This document shows positions 8,769-15,895 of a stretch of DNA of 64,000 bases, one piece after another. Position 1 is the first letter of the stretch, and each line of letters opens with the position of its first letter. The notes beneath the pieces were generated by a model that saw only the letters and a list, made by a program, of their open reading frames with translations, ran no database searches and was not told the DNA's origin. The translations under genes were made by a program, and so were the position numbers. Origin of the DNA: Verrucomicrobiaceae bacterium (GTDB taxonomy: Bacteria > Verrucomicrobiota > Verrucomicrobiia > Opitutales > Intestinicryptomonadaceae); NCBI GenBank assembly GCA_015061955.1, contig SUVO01000001.1:111070-175069 (forward strand), written 5' to 3'.

Positions 8769-8810
8769 AAGCCGTCGCAAGACTCTCTTGAGACGGCTTG
8801 TTTTGTTTCT
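8769..8810 (+). terminator. intrinsic terminator of rpsR, inside the longest tsaC reading frame
   Basis: An 8-bp perfect stem AAGCCGTC/GACGGCTT (8769-8776 and 8792-8799) continues, after one mismatch, into a second 4-bp stem CAAG/CTTG with a five-base loop. It is followed by GTTTTGTTTCT. It sits 43 bases after rpsR and downstream of ATG 8751, which argues that the true tsaC start lies after the hairpin. Confidence 0.75.
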
Positions 8811-8822
8811 GAGGAATGCAAA

Positions 8823-9773
8823 GTGTCGAGTACAGATAACATAAACAAAGTTGCGCATCTTATTTCGGAAGGTAAAATAGGGGGTGTTCCTACTGAAACT
8901 GTTTATGGTCTTGCCGCAAATGCTTTAAATGAAGATGCAGTTCGTAAAATATTTCAGGCAAAGTCGCGTCCGTTTATTGATCCACTTATAGTTCACGTTT
9001 GCGATATGCAAATGGCTGAAAGTGTTGCAGATTTTTCTGATGATGCTCGCAAACTTGCAAATGCTTTTTGGCCTGGTCCACTTACTATGATTTTACCTCG
9101 CAAGAAGTGTGTGCCCGATATTGTAACTGCAGGTATGGATACTGTGGCTGTGCGTATGCCTTCGCACAAGATGATGCGTGAACTCATAAAAAAGGCAAAT
9201 TTGCCAATAGCTGCTCCAAGTGCAAATCCATTCGGATATGTAAGTCCTACGAAAGCCGAGCATGTTATTGAGCAGTTGGGCGATAAAATTGATTTTGTTT
9301 TAGATGGTGGCGATTGTGAGTGTGGGGTTGAATCTACTATTGTAATGCTCACATCTACGCCTAAAAAATTGCTTCGTCCTGGTCCAATAAAGGCATCGGA
9401 TATTGAAGATGTTTTAGGTGAAGAAATAGATAGAAATCCAAAGAAGAACGAGGCACATCCACAGGCTCCAGGGATGTTGAAAAGTCATTATAGCCCAAAG
9501 GCAAAACTTACGTTATTTGAAGATATAGCAGAAATACCTGCCGATTTCTCTGGAGAAATTGTTTTTTTGAAGCGACCAGATAATCCATTGAAAAATCATT
9601 ATTGGTTGAGTGAAAGTGGCGATGCTAAGGATGTACAAAAAAATCTTTTCTCGCTGATAAGAAGTTTAGATAAAATTTCAAAGAATGGTATTTATTGCCA
9701 AAAGCCGACTTCTTCCGATGATTCTTGGCTTGCTGTTATTGATAGATTGGGTAGAGCATCGGCAAAGAGTTAA
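8823..9773 (+). CDS. tsaC: threonylcarbamoyl-AMP synthase (Sua5/YrdC type)
   Basis: This enzyme makes threonylcarbamoyl-AMP from Thr, bicarbonate and ATP for the t6A37 modification of ANN-decoding tRNAs. The YrdC domain is marked by GGVPTETVYGLAANA, KSRPFIDPLIVHV, APSANPFGYVSPT and GVESTIV. The C-terminal part (PGMLKSHYSPKAKLTLF onward) is the extra Sua5 domain, so the protein is Sua5-like rather than a short TsaC. The frame could begin at ATG 8751, but the rpsR terminator hairpin then falls within the coding sequence and no SD precedes it. GTG 8823 lies 8 bases after GAGG (8811-8814), beyond the hairpin, and gives 316 residues. I prefer GTG 8823; an ATG 8751 start remains possible. Confidence 0.9.
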   Translation: MSSTDNINKVAHLISEGKIGGVPTETVYGLAANALNEDAVRKIFQAKSRPFIDPLIVHVCDMQMAESVADFSDDARKLANAFWPGPLTMILPRKKCVPDIVTAGMDTVAVRMPSHKMMRELIKKANLPIAAPSANPFGYVSPTKAEHVIEQLGDKIDFVLDGGDCECGVESTIVMLTSTPKKLLRPGPIKASDIEDVLGEEIDRNPKKNEAHPQAPGMLKSHYSPKAKLTLFEDIAEIPADFSGEIVFLKRPDNPLKNHYWLSESGDAKDVQKNLFSLIRSLDKISKNGIYCQKPTSSDDSWLAVIDRLGRASAKS

Positions 9774-9796
9774 TGTAAAATATATATATTTACAAT

Positions 9797-9827
9797 TAAA
9801 GGCGTTCTTTTGGGAACGCCCTTTTTA
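9797..9827. terminator. bidirectional terminator between tsaC and the HIT gene
   Basis: The stem GGCGTTC/GAACGCC (9801-9807 and 9814-9820) has AAA before it and a T-run after it. It lies between two converging genes. Confidence 0.85.
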
Positions 9828-9845
9828 TTGCAAAGCTTCAAATTA

Positions 9846-10184
9846 TCAACATGGAGGCCAACCTAATGTAGTTCCACCTAAGATATGAATGTGCATATGT
9901 GGTACTGTTTCGCCAGCATCTTTACCATTGTTGATAACAACTCTAAAGCCGTTGTCTAAACCACATATTTTTGCAACATTAGGAACTGTTAGCATTAGAT
10001 GTGCAAGAGTGTCGGCATCGGATTGTTCTGCTTTCGAAAGACGTTCTATTGGCTTTTTAGGGAAAAGCAAAACATGAACTGGTGCTTGTGGGTTGATGTC
10101 GTTAATAGCTGCACAAATATCGTCTTGATAAATTATTTTTGCAGGAATTTCGCCATCTACAATTTTTTCAAATAAAGTTTTCAT
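9846..10184 (-). CDS. HIT family nucleotide-binding hydrolase (HINT branch)
   Basis: The 112-residue product has the histidine-triad motif HMHIHILGG followed by the LGWPP C-terminus typical of the HINT/PKCI branch. The N-terminal FEKIVDGEIPAKIIYQDD is also characteristic. Such proteins bind purine nucleotides and hydrolyse phosphoramidates such as AMP-lysine. The gene converges with tsaC and lies downstream of the DnaQ-like operon on the same strand (33-base gap), so it may be the last gene of that unit. Upstream of ATG 10184 there is only A+T-rich sequence and no SD. Confidence 0.92.
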   Translation of the reverse strand: MKTLFEKIVDGEIPAKIIYQDDICAAINDINPQAPVHVLLFPKKPIERLSKAEQSDADTLAHLMLTVPNVAKICGLDNGFRVVINNGKDAGETVPHMHIHILGGTTLGWPPC

Positions 10185-10216
10185 AGATTGTATTTTTGCG
10201 TATTATTTGTAGGTTT

Positions 10217-10651
10217 TCAAATAAAAAACACTTCTATATGTGGAAAAGATTTGCGATATCGCATTATATAATCTTCGGTAAATTCAAAGTTTTGGTGTTT
10301 TTCGATTATGGCTTTTGTAGTTTTGCGTTTTCCTTTGGGAAAATCAGATAATCCGTTTATAATCAAAATAGCATTAGAGTGTCCGGATAGGCGTTTCATT
10401 GCAGAAGATATTGTAGGTATTGCAAACAGTGGATCAAAATAATCGCCTGTAAAATCAAGAAATTCAAGTTTTGCATTCGGATTATACATACAAGCAATGC
10501 GTCGGGAAAATTCTTCTAAGGAAACTTCTATTCCATCTTTGATTGCAAAATTTATACCATTGGTAGCATTACAAAATAGCTCGGTATTTACGGGTGAAAT
10601 ACTTGCAATTAGTGTGTTTAGAAGTTTTATTTTGTCGGTTTGTGAAATCAT
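10217..10651 (-). CDS. unknown protein translationally coupled to a DnaQ-like exonuclease
   Basis: I do not recognise this 144-residue protein. It begins MISQTDKIKLLNTL at ATG 10651, whose ATGA overlaps the TGA of the upstream exonuclease gene (10650-10648). The frame is open further upstream, but that part lies within the exonuclease gene. The centre has a mixed alpha/beta character, including a hydrophobic strand followed by a small polar loop (NAILIINGLSDFPKGKRK), and the C-terminus is basic then aromatic. There is no signal peptide, transmembrane segment or Cys motif. The tight coupling suggests it works with, or modulates, the exonuclease. No other function can be supported. Confidence 0.75.
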   Translation of the reverse strand: MISQTDKIKLLNTLIASISPVNTELFCNATNGINFAIKDGIEVSLEEFSRRIACMYNPNAKLEFLDFTGDYFDPLFAIPTISSAMKRLSGHSNAILIINGLSDFPKGKRKTTKAIIEKHQNFEFTEDYIMRYRKSFPHIEVFFI

Positions 10652-11301
10652 AATAGAGCTTGTTGTGAATCTTGCGATTGATTCGAGTATTTCAACAACC
10701 ATTCTAATGATACATCTTCAAAACCATCGAATGAACAAATTTTTATGAGTATCAATGCACTTGCTATGGCATCGTACAATGCACAATGATATTTACGCCT
10801 ATTTGTAGGGCAGTATTGTTGTGCAAATTCATCGAGCTGGTTTTGAAGTTGAAATACATCTATTACATCGGAAAGTTTTGCCGAGTTTAATTTGAAAAGT
10901 GTTTTTGCCAATACGCACGAATCTATGTATGGTCCCCAAGTAGAACAGTTGCGTTTTGTAAGAGGATTTTCAACTATTGGCGAGGCTGGTAAGGCATCGC
11001 GCAACATGGTATCTTCGGCAATGGCATTGTGTGCCATAAACACGCCACGTTTACGCATATGGCAAAATTGTTGTAGGTGGGTTTCAAAGGGTGGAAACGC
11101 TTGGGCTTGGGTTGTAGTGATATCGAATAGTTTTGAATCGGCAATAGATATGGTTGTTCGTGGCGCACAAATACCCGTTGAACACGCCGATATGGTACCA
11201 TTTGTTATTTCGGCTATACCATATTCAACTATGCCTATTTTCCGAGATCCTTCAAAATCTATTGCAAATATTGGATTTTTTATATTTTTCATCTTGCCCA
11301 T
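10648..11301 (-). CDS. DnaQ-like DEDDh 3'-5' exonuclease
   Basis: The exonuclease core is recognisable by its three motifs: Exo I as DFEG in FAIDFEGSRKIGIVEYG, Exo II as HNAIAED, and Exo III as HCALYDA, which has the spacing of the DEDDh subclass. A long open frame continues upstream to 11514, but that extension would run through the divergent gene at 11329. The credible starts are ATG 11301 (MGKMKNIK) or ATG 11292, giving 217 or 214 residues. Relatives include the DNA polymerase III epsilon subunit, RNase T and stand-alone repair exonucleases. There is no clamp-binding motif or GIY-YIG domain. It overlaps the unknown downstream gene by ATGA. Confidence 0.82.
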   Translation of the reverse strand: MGKMKNIKNPIFAIDFEGSRKIGIVEYGIAEITNGTISACSTGICAPRTTISIADSKLFDITTTQAQAFPPFETHLQQFCHMRKRGVFMAHNAIAEDTMLRDALPASPIVENPLTKRNCSTWGPYIDSCVLAKTLFKLNSAKLSDVIDVFQLQNQLDEFAQQYCPTNRRKYHCALYDAIASALILIKICSFDGFEDVSLEWLLKYSNQSQDSQQALL

Positions 11302-11328
11302 TTTTTTTTCTGTGTAAGTATTACGAAC

Positions 11329-12108
11329 ATGGATACAGATAATTTCAAGATTTTTATTAACGAACTTGCAGATATTAGTGGCGAATATATTGCAAAGTCG
11401 TTCGGAAAGAACGTGGGCGTAGATTTTAAATGCGATAATTCTCCCGTAACGGAAATTGATAGAAATACCGAACTTCTCTTGCGTGAGCGTATTCAACAGA
11501 AGTTTCCCACACATGGTATAATAGGCGAGGAGTTCGGCAATGTAAACGAAAATGCCGAATTTGTTTGGGTACTTGATCCGATAGACGGAACAAAATCATT
11601 CATAACAAAAGTACCATTGTTCGGAACTTTAATTGGTTTGCAGTATTGTGGTAAGCCAATTGTTGGCGTTATAGACCAACCTATTTTAAAGGAACGTATT
11701 GTTGGCGATTGTAAAACGTGTACTTTTAACGGAAAACAAGTTAGAACTTCGCAACGTACATCGGTTGATGGTATGACTTTATTGACATCTGACAGCAGAT
11801 ATTGTGCCGATTTACACGGGCATAAAGCTTGGAAAGAACTTGAAAATAGTGCAGCTATATCGCGTACATGGGGCGATTGCTATGGCTATATGCTTTTGTG
11901 CAGAGGCTTAGCTCACGTTATGTGCGATGCTCTTTTGGAAGTTTGGGATTTTACTGCATTACTGCCAGCGTTAGCAGGTGCAGGGGCATCGTTTTCTGAT
12001 TGGAACGGTGGCAACAATATTGGGCATGATGGTGGTTTGATTGCCTCGTGTACTCCAGAACTACACAAACAAGTTTTAGATATAATAAAAATAAATCAGA
12101 ATTTATAA
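11329..12108 (+). CDS. inositol monophosphatase family phosphatase, possibly histidinol-phosphatase
   Basis: The Li-sensitive phosphatase fold is shown by the metal ligands in GIIGEEFG, the LDPIDGTKSFITKVPLFGTLIGL segment (motif A) and WDFTALLP near the C-terminus (motif B). The DPIDGTKSF...P..GTLI form resembles HisN-type histidinol-phosphatases more than CysQ or SuhB, so a role in histidine biosynthesis is possible; no his gene is near. It has 259 residues and no signal peptide. The gene diverges from the DnaQ-like gene with only 27 bases between starts, so its promoter must lie within that gene or overlap its start. It converges on apbE across a hairpin terminator. Confidence 0.85.
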   Translation: MDTDNFKIFINELADISGEYIAKSFGKNVGVDFKCDNSPVTEIDRNTELLLRERIQQKFPTHGIIGEEFGNVNENAEFVWVLDPIDGTKSFITKVPLFGTLIGLQYCGKPIVGVIDQPILKERIVGDCKTCTFNGKQVRTSQRTSVDGMTLLTSDSRYCADLHGHKAWKELENSAAISRTWGDCYGYMLLCRGLAHVMCDALLEVWDFTALLPALAGAGASFSDWNGGNNIGHDGGLIASCTPELHKQVLDIIKINQNL

Positions 12109-12122
12109 GTTTATTTTATAAC

Positions 12123-12152
12123 AAAAAAGCAGTGATTATCACTGCCTTTTTT
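12123..12152. terminator. bidirectional terminator between the phosphatase gene and apbE
   Basis: The 7-bp stem GCAGTGA/TCACTGC (12129-12135 and 12139-12145) has a TTA loop, with A6 on one side and CT6 on the other. Confidence 0.85.
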
Positions 12153-12158
12153 GTTGTT

Positions 12159-13007
12159 TTATATTGTTCCTAAAAAATCTATTTCAGAATCGGGAGTTTG
12201 CTGAATTGCACCGGAAAATTCATATTGTTTACATATTTCTTTAATTTCTTCTGGCGACAATATCATAAATGCTGTCGACATAGCATCAGATATAGCTCCA
12301 GATGGTGTAAATGCCCACGTTCTATATGGCATATTTTGTGGAACTTCGCCATTTCTACAATCTATTATATGCGAGCCTAACACTGCCGTTCCCGAAGCGC
12401 CTACATAGGCATTATTTAATGGTAGTGAAATGTTTTCGCTCAGATTTATTTGCCAATTATCGCCATTTTGGTCTACGCCTTTGGCAAATATTGAACTACC
12501 TCCAAACGACACAAACACATTTTTTATATCCCAATCTTCTGTTAAAATTTCTTCTATGCGTTCAAGTGCAAAACCCTTGCCTATTGCACCTAAGTCTATC
12601 ATGCCATCTTCCAACTTTTGCACTAAGTAGTTTTCAGCGTCAAAAGCAAATTTGCCCTTACGAGGTGTTTCAATCTTTGGAAAGAATGTATCGTTTTTTG
12701 CTTTCAAGAAGTATTCGCCCATACAAACATCTATTACACCTTTCGATATTACTGAGGCATTGAATGCCGACATCAAGCACTCGTAAGTGCTATCGGCAAT
12801 TTTTACTATACCACCAACGCGCTGTTCGTTTAGCATAGCAATATCGCTTCCTGAACGGTACATACTGATTAAATCTTCTACAATTTCTAATTTACAATAG
12901 CAATCGTAAGACGCACTTTTGGCGTATTGTTCATCGATATTTGGCAGAACAATATGCAACGATGTGTTCATTAGTTCGTAATCGAATGTATGTGAAATTT
13001 TTTCCAT
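12159..13007 (-). CDS. apbE: FAD:protein FMN transferase (ApbE family)
   Basis: ApbE attaches FMN covalently to Thr/Ser in exported flavoproteins such as NqrB/NqrC, RnfG and FMN-binding domains. The product has the family motifs: a Gly-rich DLGAIGKGFALERI stretch at about residue 135, VFVSFGGSSIFAKG, SGTAVLGSHIIDCRNG at about 205, and the metal-binding SDAMSTAFMIL at about 240. At 282 residues it is slightly shorter than typical, and it has neither a signal peptide nor a lipobox, although many ApbE proteins are periplasmic lipoproteins. The start could lie elsewhere, but no upstream Met with a signal sequence is seen. No Rnf or Nqr gene is in the window. Confidence 0.88.
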   Translation of the reverse strand: MEKISHTFDYELMNTSLHIVLPNIDEQYAKSASYDCYCKLEIVEDLISMYRSGSDIAMLNEQRVGGIVKIADSTYECLMSAFNASVISKGVIDVCMGEYFLKAKNDTFFPKIETPRKGKFAFDAENYLVQKLEDGMIDLGAIGKGFALERIEEILTEDWDIKNVFVSFGGSSIFAKGVDQNGDNWQINLSENISLPLNNAYVGASGTAVLGSHIIDCRNGEVPQNMPYRTWAFTPSGAISDAMSTAFMILSPEEIKEICKQYEFSGAIQQTPDSEIDFLGTI

Positions 13008-13025
13008 AAATATTTTTTTTAGACT

Positions 13026-13071
13026 ACTTCAAAGAAATTTAGTTGCAAACGCAAGCTTTTTAGTAGATAAT
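13026..13071. promoter_or_regulatory. overlapping divergent promoters of apbE and the coiled-coil gene
   Basis: Plus strand: TTGCAA (13043-13048), a 17-base spacer, then GATAAT (13066-13071). Minus strand: GCTTGCGT with a -35 of TTGCGT at 13054-13049, a 17-base spacer, then a weak TGAAGT at 13031-13026. The two -35 elements abut, so the polymerases would exclude each other. On the plus side the -10 ends ten bases before ATG 13082, implying an almost leaderless mRNA. Confidence 0.55.
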
Positions 13072-13081
13072 ACTATTATAT

Positions 13082-13756
13082 ATGTTAAAGGAATTTCAAA
13101 GTATATTTATTTTTGCAGTATGTTTATTGGCATTTACTGTGATTGTTTTTTATGTTAAATACGAAAATGAGCGTGCTCAGACAAAACTTCTTGAGGCAAA
13201 AACTATAGAGAGTGCCAATATGGTTGTTGTTATTGAAAAAGAAGCAAAGGAGGCTCATCGTAGAAGTGTTTTGGCAAATAAGCGTGCGGCAGAAAGTGCG
13301 CAGAATGCAAAAAATGCACGCGAGATGTTAGAACAAGCTAAGCTAAAGAGCGAGATGTCGCAAAAAGAAATAGTGGCATCGTTAAATGCTCAACTCGAAC
13401 GTGAAGCCGATGCTCGTATTGCTGCTGAAAATGCTTCTAAAGAACTTGCTATTGAGCGCGATCGTTTGACAAAGGCTGTTGATGAAACTCGCAAGGCGTT
13501 ATCGTTATTGCAAAGTGCTAAGAAAACATCTGATTTTTCATCTAATGAAATTGAGAAAATGCGAAATGCTTTGTTAGCGAGAGAAGCTGAGATTGAACGT
13601 TTAAAAGAACGTCAGGCTGAATTAGAACGAATGCATCGTGAAGCAAAAGAAGCTCAATTGCGTATAGAGAGTGAAATGAGTCAGAAAAATTACAATATAA
13701 CTATTCCAAAGGCTAAGCGTTTGATTTTCCCTGTTACAAAATTCCACGCCAATTAA
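13082..13756 (+). CDS. membrane-anchored coiled-coil protein of unknown function
   Basis: The 224-residue product has one N-terminal transmembrane segment (about residues 8-26). A long region rich in Ala, Glu, Lys and Arg follows (about residues 30-205) and has the heptad character of a continuous coiled coil. A short C-terminal tail (NYNITIPKAKRLIFPVTKFHAN) is unlike the coil. No enzymatic motif is visible. Such proteins often act as scaffolds or spacers at the cell envelope, but no specific function can be assigned. It is a single gene with its own promoter-like element and a hairpin terminator downstream. Confidence 0.78.
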   Translation: MLKEFQSIFIFAVCLLAFTVIVFYVKYENERAQTKLLEAKTIESANMVVVIEKEAKEAHRRSVLANKRAAESAQNAKNAREMLEQAKLKSEMSQKEIVASLNAQLEREADARIAAENASKELAIERDRLTKAVDETRKALSLLQSAKKTSDFSSNEIEKMRNALLAREAEIERLKERQAELERMHREAKEAQLRIESEMSQKNYNITIPKAKRLIFPVTKFHAN

Positions 13757-13821
13757 TTTTATACACTGATTTTTAAACGTCTAAAATTAAGATAATAACA
13801 GCTATAAGATTTGCATAGACA

Positions 13822-13858
13822 TAAAAAAAGATGACATATTAATGTCATCTTTTTTTGT
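13822..13858. terminator. bidirectional intrinsic terminator
   Basis: The stem AGATGACAT/ATGTCATCT (arms 13829-13837 and 13842-13850) has A7 before and T7 after. It separates the converging coiled-coil gene and the exported TIM-barrel gene. Confidence 0.9.
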
Positions 13859-13875
13859 TATTTGAGCGCTTTAAA

Positions 13876-14706
13876 TTAGTTGGCTCTCAAGTATTTTACG
13901 CACTTTTCTATTTCAGGAATGTTATTGAGCCAGTTGTCTTCGTACTCGATTACGAAATAACCCTTGTAGCCTTGTCTATCAAGCTCAGCAAGCATACCTT
14001 TAACGTCGAGAACGCCTTCGCCAAATGGAGCAGGTTGGTTCTTGATGTTGTTAAATTCGCGTTGGTCTTTAAAGTGTATTGAAGCAATTTTACCATCTAA
14101 TTCTTTCAACGATTTTACAGGATCAATACCCGAACGCGACCAGTGTCCTGGGTCTGGGCATACCATAATGTTGCTGTAATCTTTAATGCACTTTTTAACC
14201 AAGCAAGTATCCCAGTATTGTCTGCCTGAGTTTGTAGCGTGGTGGTGTACACATACAGTTAAACCGTACTTCTTGGCAGCTTTATCCCAAAATCTGAAAG
14301 CGTATACTGATGATTCTGTCATGATTTTTTCGCCACCCATTTCTTTTACGAATTGGCAAATCTTTTCAATTTCGTCTTCTTTTTCTGGGCTAATAACACC
14401 AAAGCTTACCATTTTCAAATTGGCGTCTTTGAGGAGCTTTTTCATGAAAGCACGTTGTTCATCATTCATGGTATAGTTTACTTTAACTTTTGGATATTTA
14501 GCACTGAGGCGTTGTCCTGGGTAGCATTCCACACCATCGAGTTTTAAGTGCTTTACCTTTTCGATAGCTTCTTCAAGAGTAAAGCGATTTAAAGAATACA
14601 ACTGAACTGCCACTTTGCGTGGTTGTGTAGGTGTATTCTGTTTTTGTGCATTACAGCCACACAAAAGGGCTGATACTAATGTTGCTAATATTATGAGTTT
14701 TTTCAT
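13876..14706 (-). CDS. exported lipoprotein, sugar isomerase/epimerase-like TIM barrel
   Basis: The N-terminus MKKLIILATLVSALLCGCNA is a lipoprotein signal with a Cys in a lipobox-like LCGC context. The remaining 250 or so residues form a xylose-isomerase-like (AP endonuclease 2 superfamily) TIM barrel: LDGVECYPGQ, KMVSFGVISPE, VCVHHHATNSG, VCPDPGHWSRSG, IASIHFKDQ and a terminal YFVIEYEDNW. The His, Asp and Glu residues at strand ends are the expected divalent-metal ligands. Cytosolic relatives isomerise sugars. Exported relatives in gut bacteria include lyases and hydratases acting on 3-keto-glycosides, which fits the neighbouring exported Gfo/Idh/MocA enzymes. Its promoter places the -10 only ten bases before the ATG. 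Confidence 0.82.
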   Translation of the reverse strand: MKKLIILATLVSALLCGCNAQKQNTPTQPRKVAVQLYSLNRFTLEEAIEKVKHLKLDGVECYPGQRLSAKYPKVKVNYTMNDEQRAFMKKLLKDANLKMVSFGVISPEKEDEIEKICQFVKEMGGEKIMTESSVYAFRFWDKAAKKYGLTVCVHHHATNSGRQYWDTCLVKKCIKDYSNIMVCPDPGHWSRSGIDPVKSLKELDGKIASIHFKDQREFNNIKNQPAPFGEGVLDVKGMLAELDRQGYKGYFVIEYEDNWLNNIPEIEKCVKYLRAN

Positions 14707-14716
14707 ACACTACAAA

Positions 14717-14745
14717 TTATCAAATTTTTTTAGGATACATAGCAA
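14717..14745 (-). promoter_or_regulatory. promoter of the lipoprotein TIM-barrel gene
   Basis: On the minus strand, TTGCTA (14745-14740, in the context GCTTGCTA) is followed by a 17-base spacer and TGATAA (14722-14717). The start codon at 14706 is ten bases beyond the -10, so the transcript would have almost no 5' leader. Confidence 0.6.
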
Positions 14746-14759
14746 GCATATTTTTTACA

Positions 14760-14796
14760 AAAAAAGCTTTATTTATTGCTGAAAATTCAGTATCAA
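14760..14796 (+). promoter_or_regulatory. promoter of the Tat-exported TIM-barrel gene
   Basis: An A-tract runs into GCTTTATT, with a -35-like TTTATT at 14768-14773. A 17-base spacer and TATCAA (14791-14796) follow. The predicted leader to ATG 14838 is about 35 bases. Confidence 0.45.
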
Positions 14797-14837
14797 TTAA
14801 CTTTCAACAAAAAACAGAAATTAACTTATTACAAAAT

Positions 14838-15827
14838 ATGGATAGAAGAAGTTTTACAAAAACAGCAGTTGCAACAGTGCTTGGGGGCGTAGTTGCAGGA
14901 AATACATTTGGAGTATCTAAGGCAAGCGATATCGCAGAAAGCTCGGCTCCATATAAATCGAAATTTGCTCCACACTTTGGCATGCTAAAAGCCAGTATGA
15001 CTAAGGCTGGTATCGATGTAAAAAAAGATTTTGTTAGTCAACTTCAGTTTTTCCATGATTGTGGTTTCCGTGCTTTAGAAGATAATGGTATGATGAGCCG
15101 TCCAGTAGAAGTTCAAGAGGCAATCGCAAAAAAAATGGAACAGCTCGGTTGGGAAATGGGTGTATTCTGTGCTCATACTGAATGGAAATTGTCGTCTTAT
15201 TCAGGAAATCGCCTCGATACTAAAATCAAGAAAGCTAACGGAGTTATAGTTCGCAATCCTAAGGAAGTTCGCGAAATGCTCGTAGCTCGGATGGAAAAAG
15301 CTATCGAAGTCGGTAAGCGTGTAAATGCTAAATGGTGTACAGTTGTTCCAGGTTTGGAAGACCCAACTTTAGAGCCAGAATATCAGTTTGCTAATGTTGT
15401 TGAAAACCTCAGATACATGTGTGATGTATGTGCAAAAACTGGTATTGTAATGGTGCTTGAACCACTCAATATTTTCAATCACTGGAGCTTGTATTTAAAG
15501 CGTATTCCACAGGCATACGCAATTTGTAAGGCAGTTAATAGCCCATATTGTAAAATACTTGATGATATGTACCATCAACAGATTACTGAGGGCAACTTAA
15601 TTCCTAACTTCGATGCAGCACGTAGCGAAATTCCATACGTTCAAGTAGGCGATGTTCCAGGTAGAAAAGAACCTACTACGGGCGAAATCAACTATAAGCG
15701 CATATTCCAACATCTTTGGGATACAGGTTATCGTGGTATAATCGGTATGGAACATGGTCAAAGCGATACGTCGATTGAAGGCGATAAAAAGCTCTTGAAA
15801 GCTTATCGTTCGGTTGACGTTGCTTAA
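14838..15827 (+). CDS. Tat-exported hydroxypyruvate-isomerase-like TIM-barrel protein
   Basis: The N-terminus MDRRSFTKTAVATVLGGVVAG is a twin-arginine signal (RRSFTK followed by a moderately hydrophobic stretch). The mature part is a xylose-isomerase-like TIM barrel that most resembles the hydroxypyruvate isomerase group: the catalytic Glu of MVLEPLNIFNH at about residue 220, ILDDMYHQQITEGN at about 240, VQVGDVPGRKEP at about 270 and GIIGMEHGQS at about 300. Tat export suggests that a metal ion is loaded in the cytoplasm before translocation. The true substrate is probably a periplasmic sugar derivative rather than hydroxypyruvate. It converges on a Tat-exported Gfo/Idh/MocA gene across a terminator. 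Confidence 0.82.
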   Translation: MDRRSFTKTAVATVLGGVVAGNTFGVSKASDIAESSAPYKSKFAPHFGMLKASMTKAGIDVKKDFVSQLQFFHDCGFRALEDNGMMSRPVEVQEAIAKKMEQLGWEMGVFCAHTEWKLSSYSGNRLDTKIKKANGVIVRNPKEVREMLVARMEKAIEVGKRVNAKWCTVVPGLEDPTLEPEYQFANVVENLRYMCDVCAKTGIVMVLEPLNIFNHWSLYLKRIPQAYAICKAVNSPYCKILDDMYHQQITEGNLIPNFDAARSEIPYVQVGDVPGRKEPTTGEINYKRIFQHLWDTGYRGIIGMEHGQSDTSIEGDKKLLKAYRSVDVA

Positions 15828-15845
15828 GATTTTTAAGCGTTTTAT

Positions 15846-15877
15846 AAAAAAAGCCATTCTTGCGAATGGCTTTTTTG
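15846..15877. terminator. bidirectional intrinsic terminator
   Basis: The 7-bp stem GCCATTC/GAATGGC (15853-15859 and 15864-15870) is extended by AA/TT, with A-rich left and T-rich right flanks. It lies between converging genes. Confidence 0.9.
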
Positions 15878-15895
15878 TTTTGTATGAAATTTGTC

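Noticed and set aside
11302..11514. N-terminal extension of the DnaQ-like frame
   Set aside because: It would overlap the divergent phosphatase gene; the exonuclease core starts just after ATG 11301.
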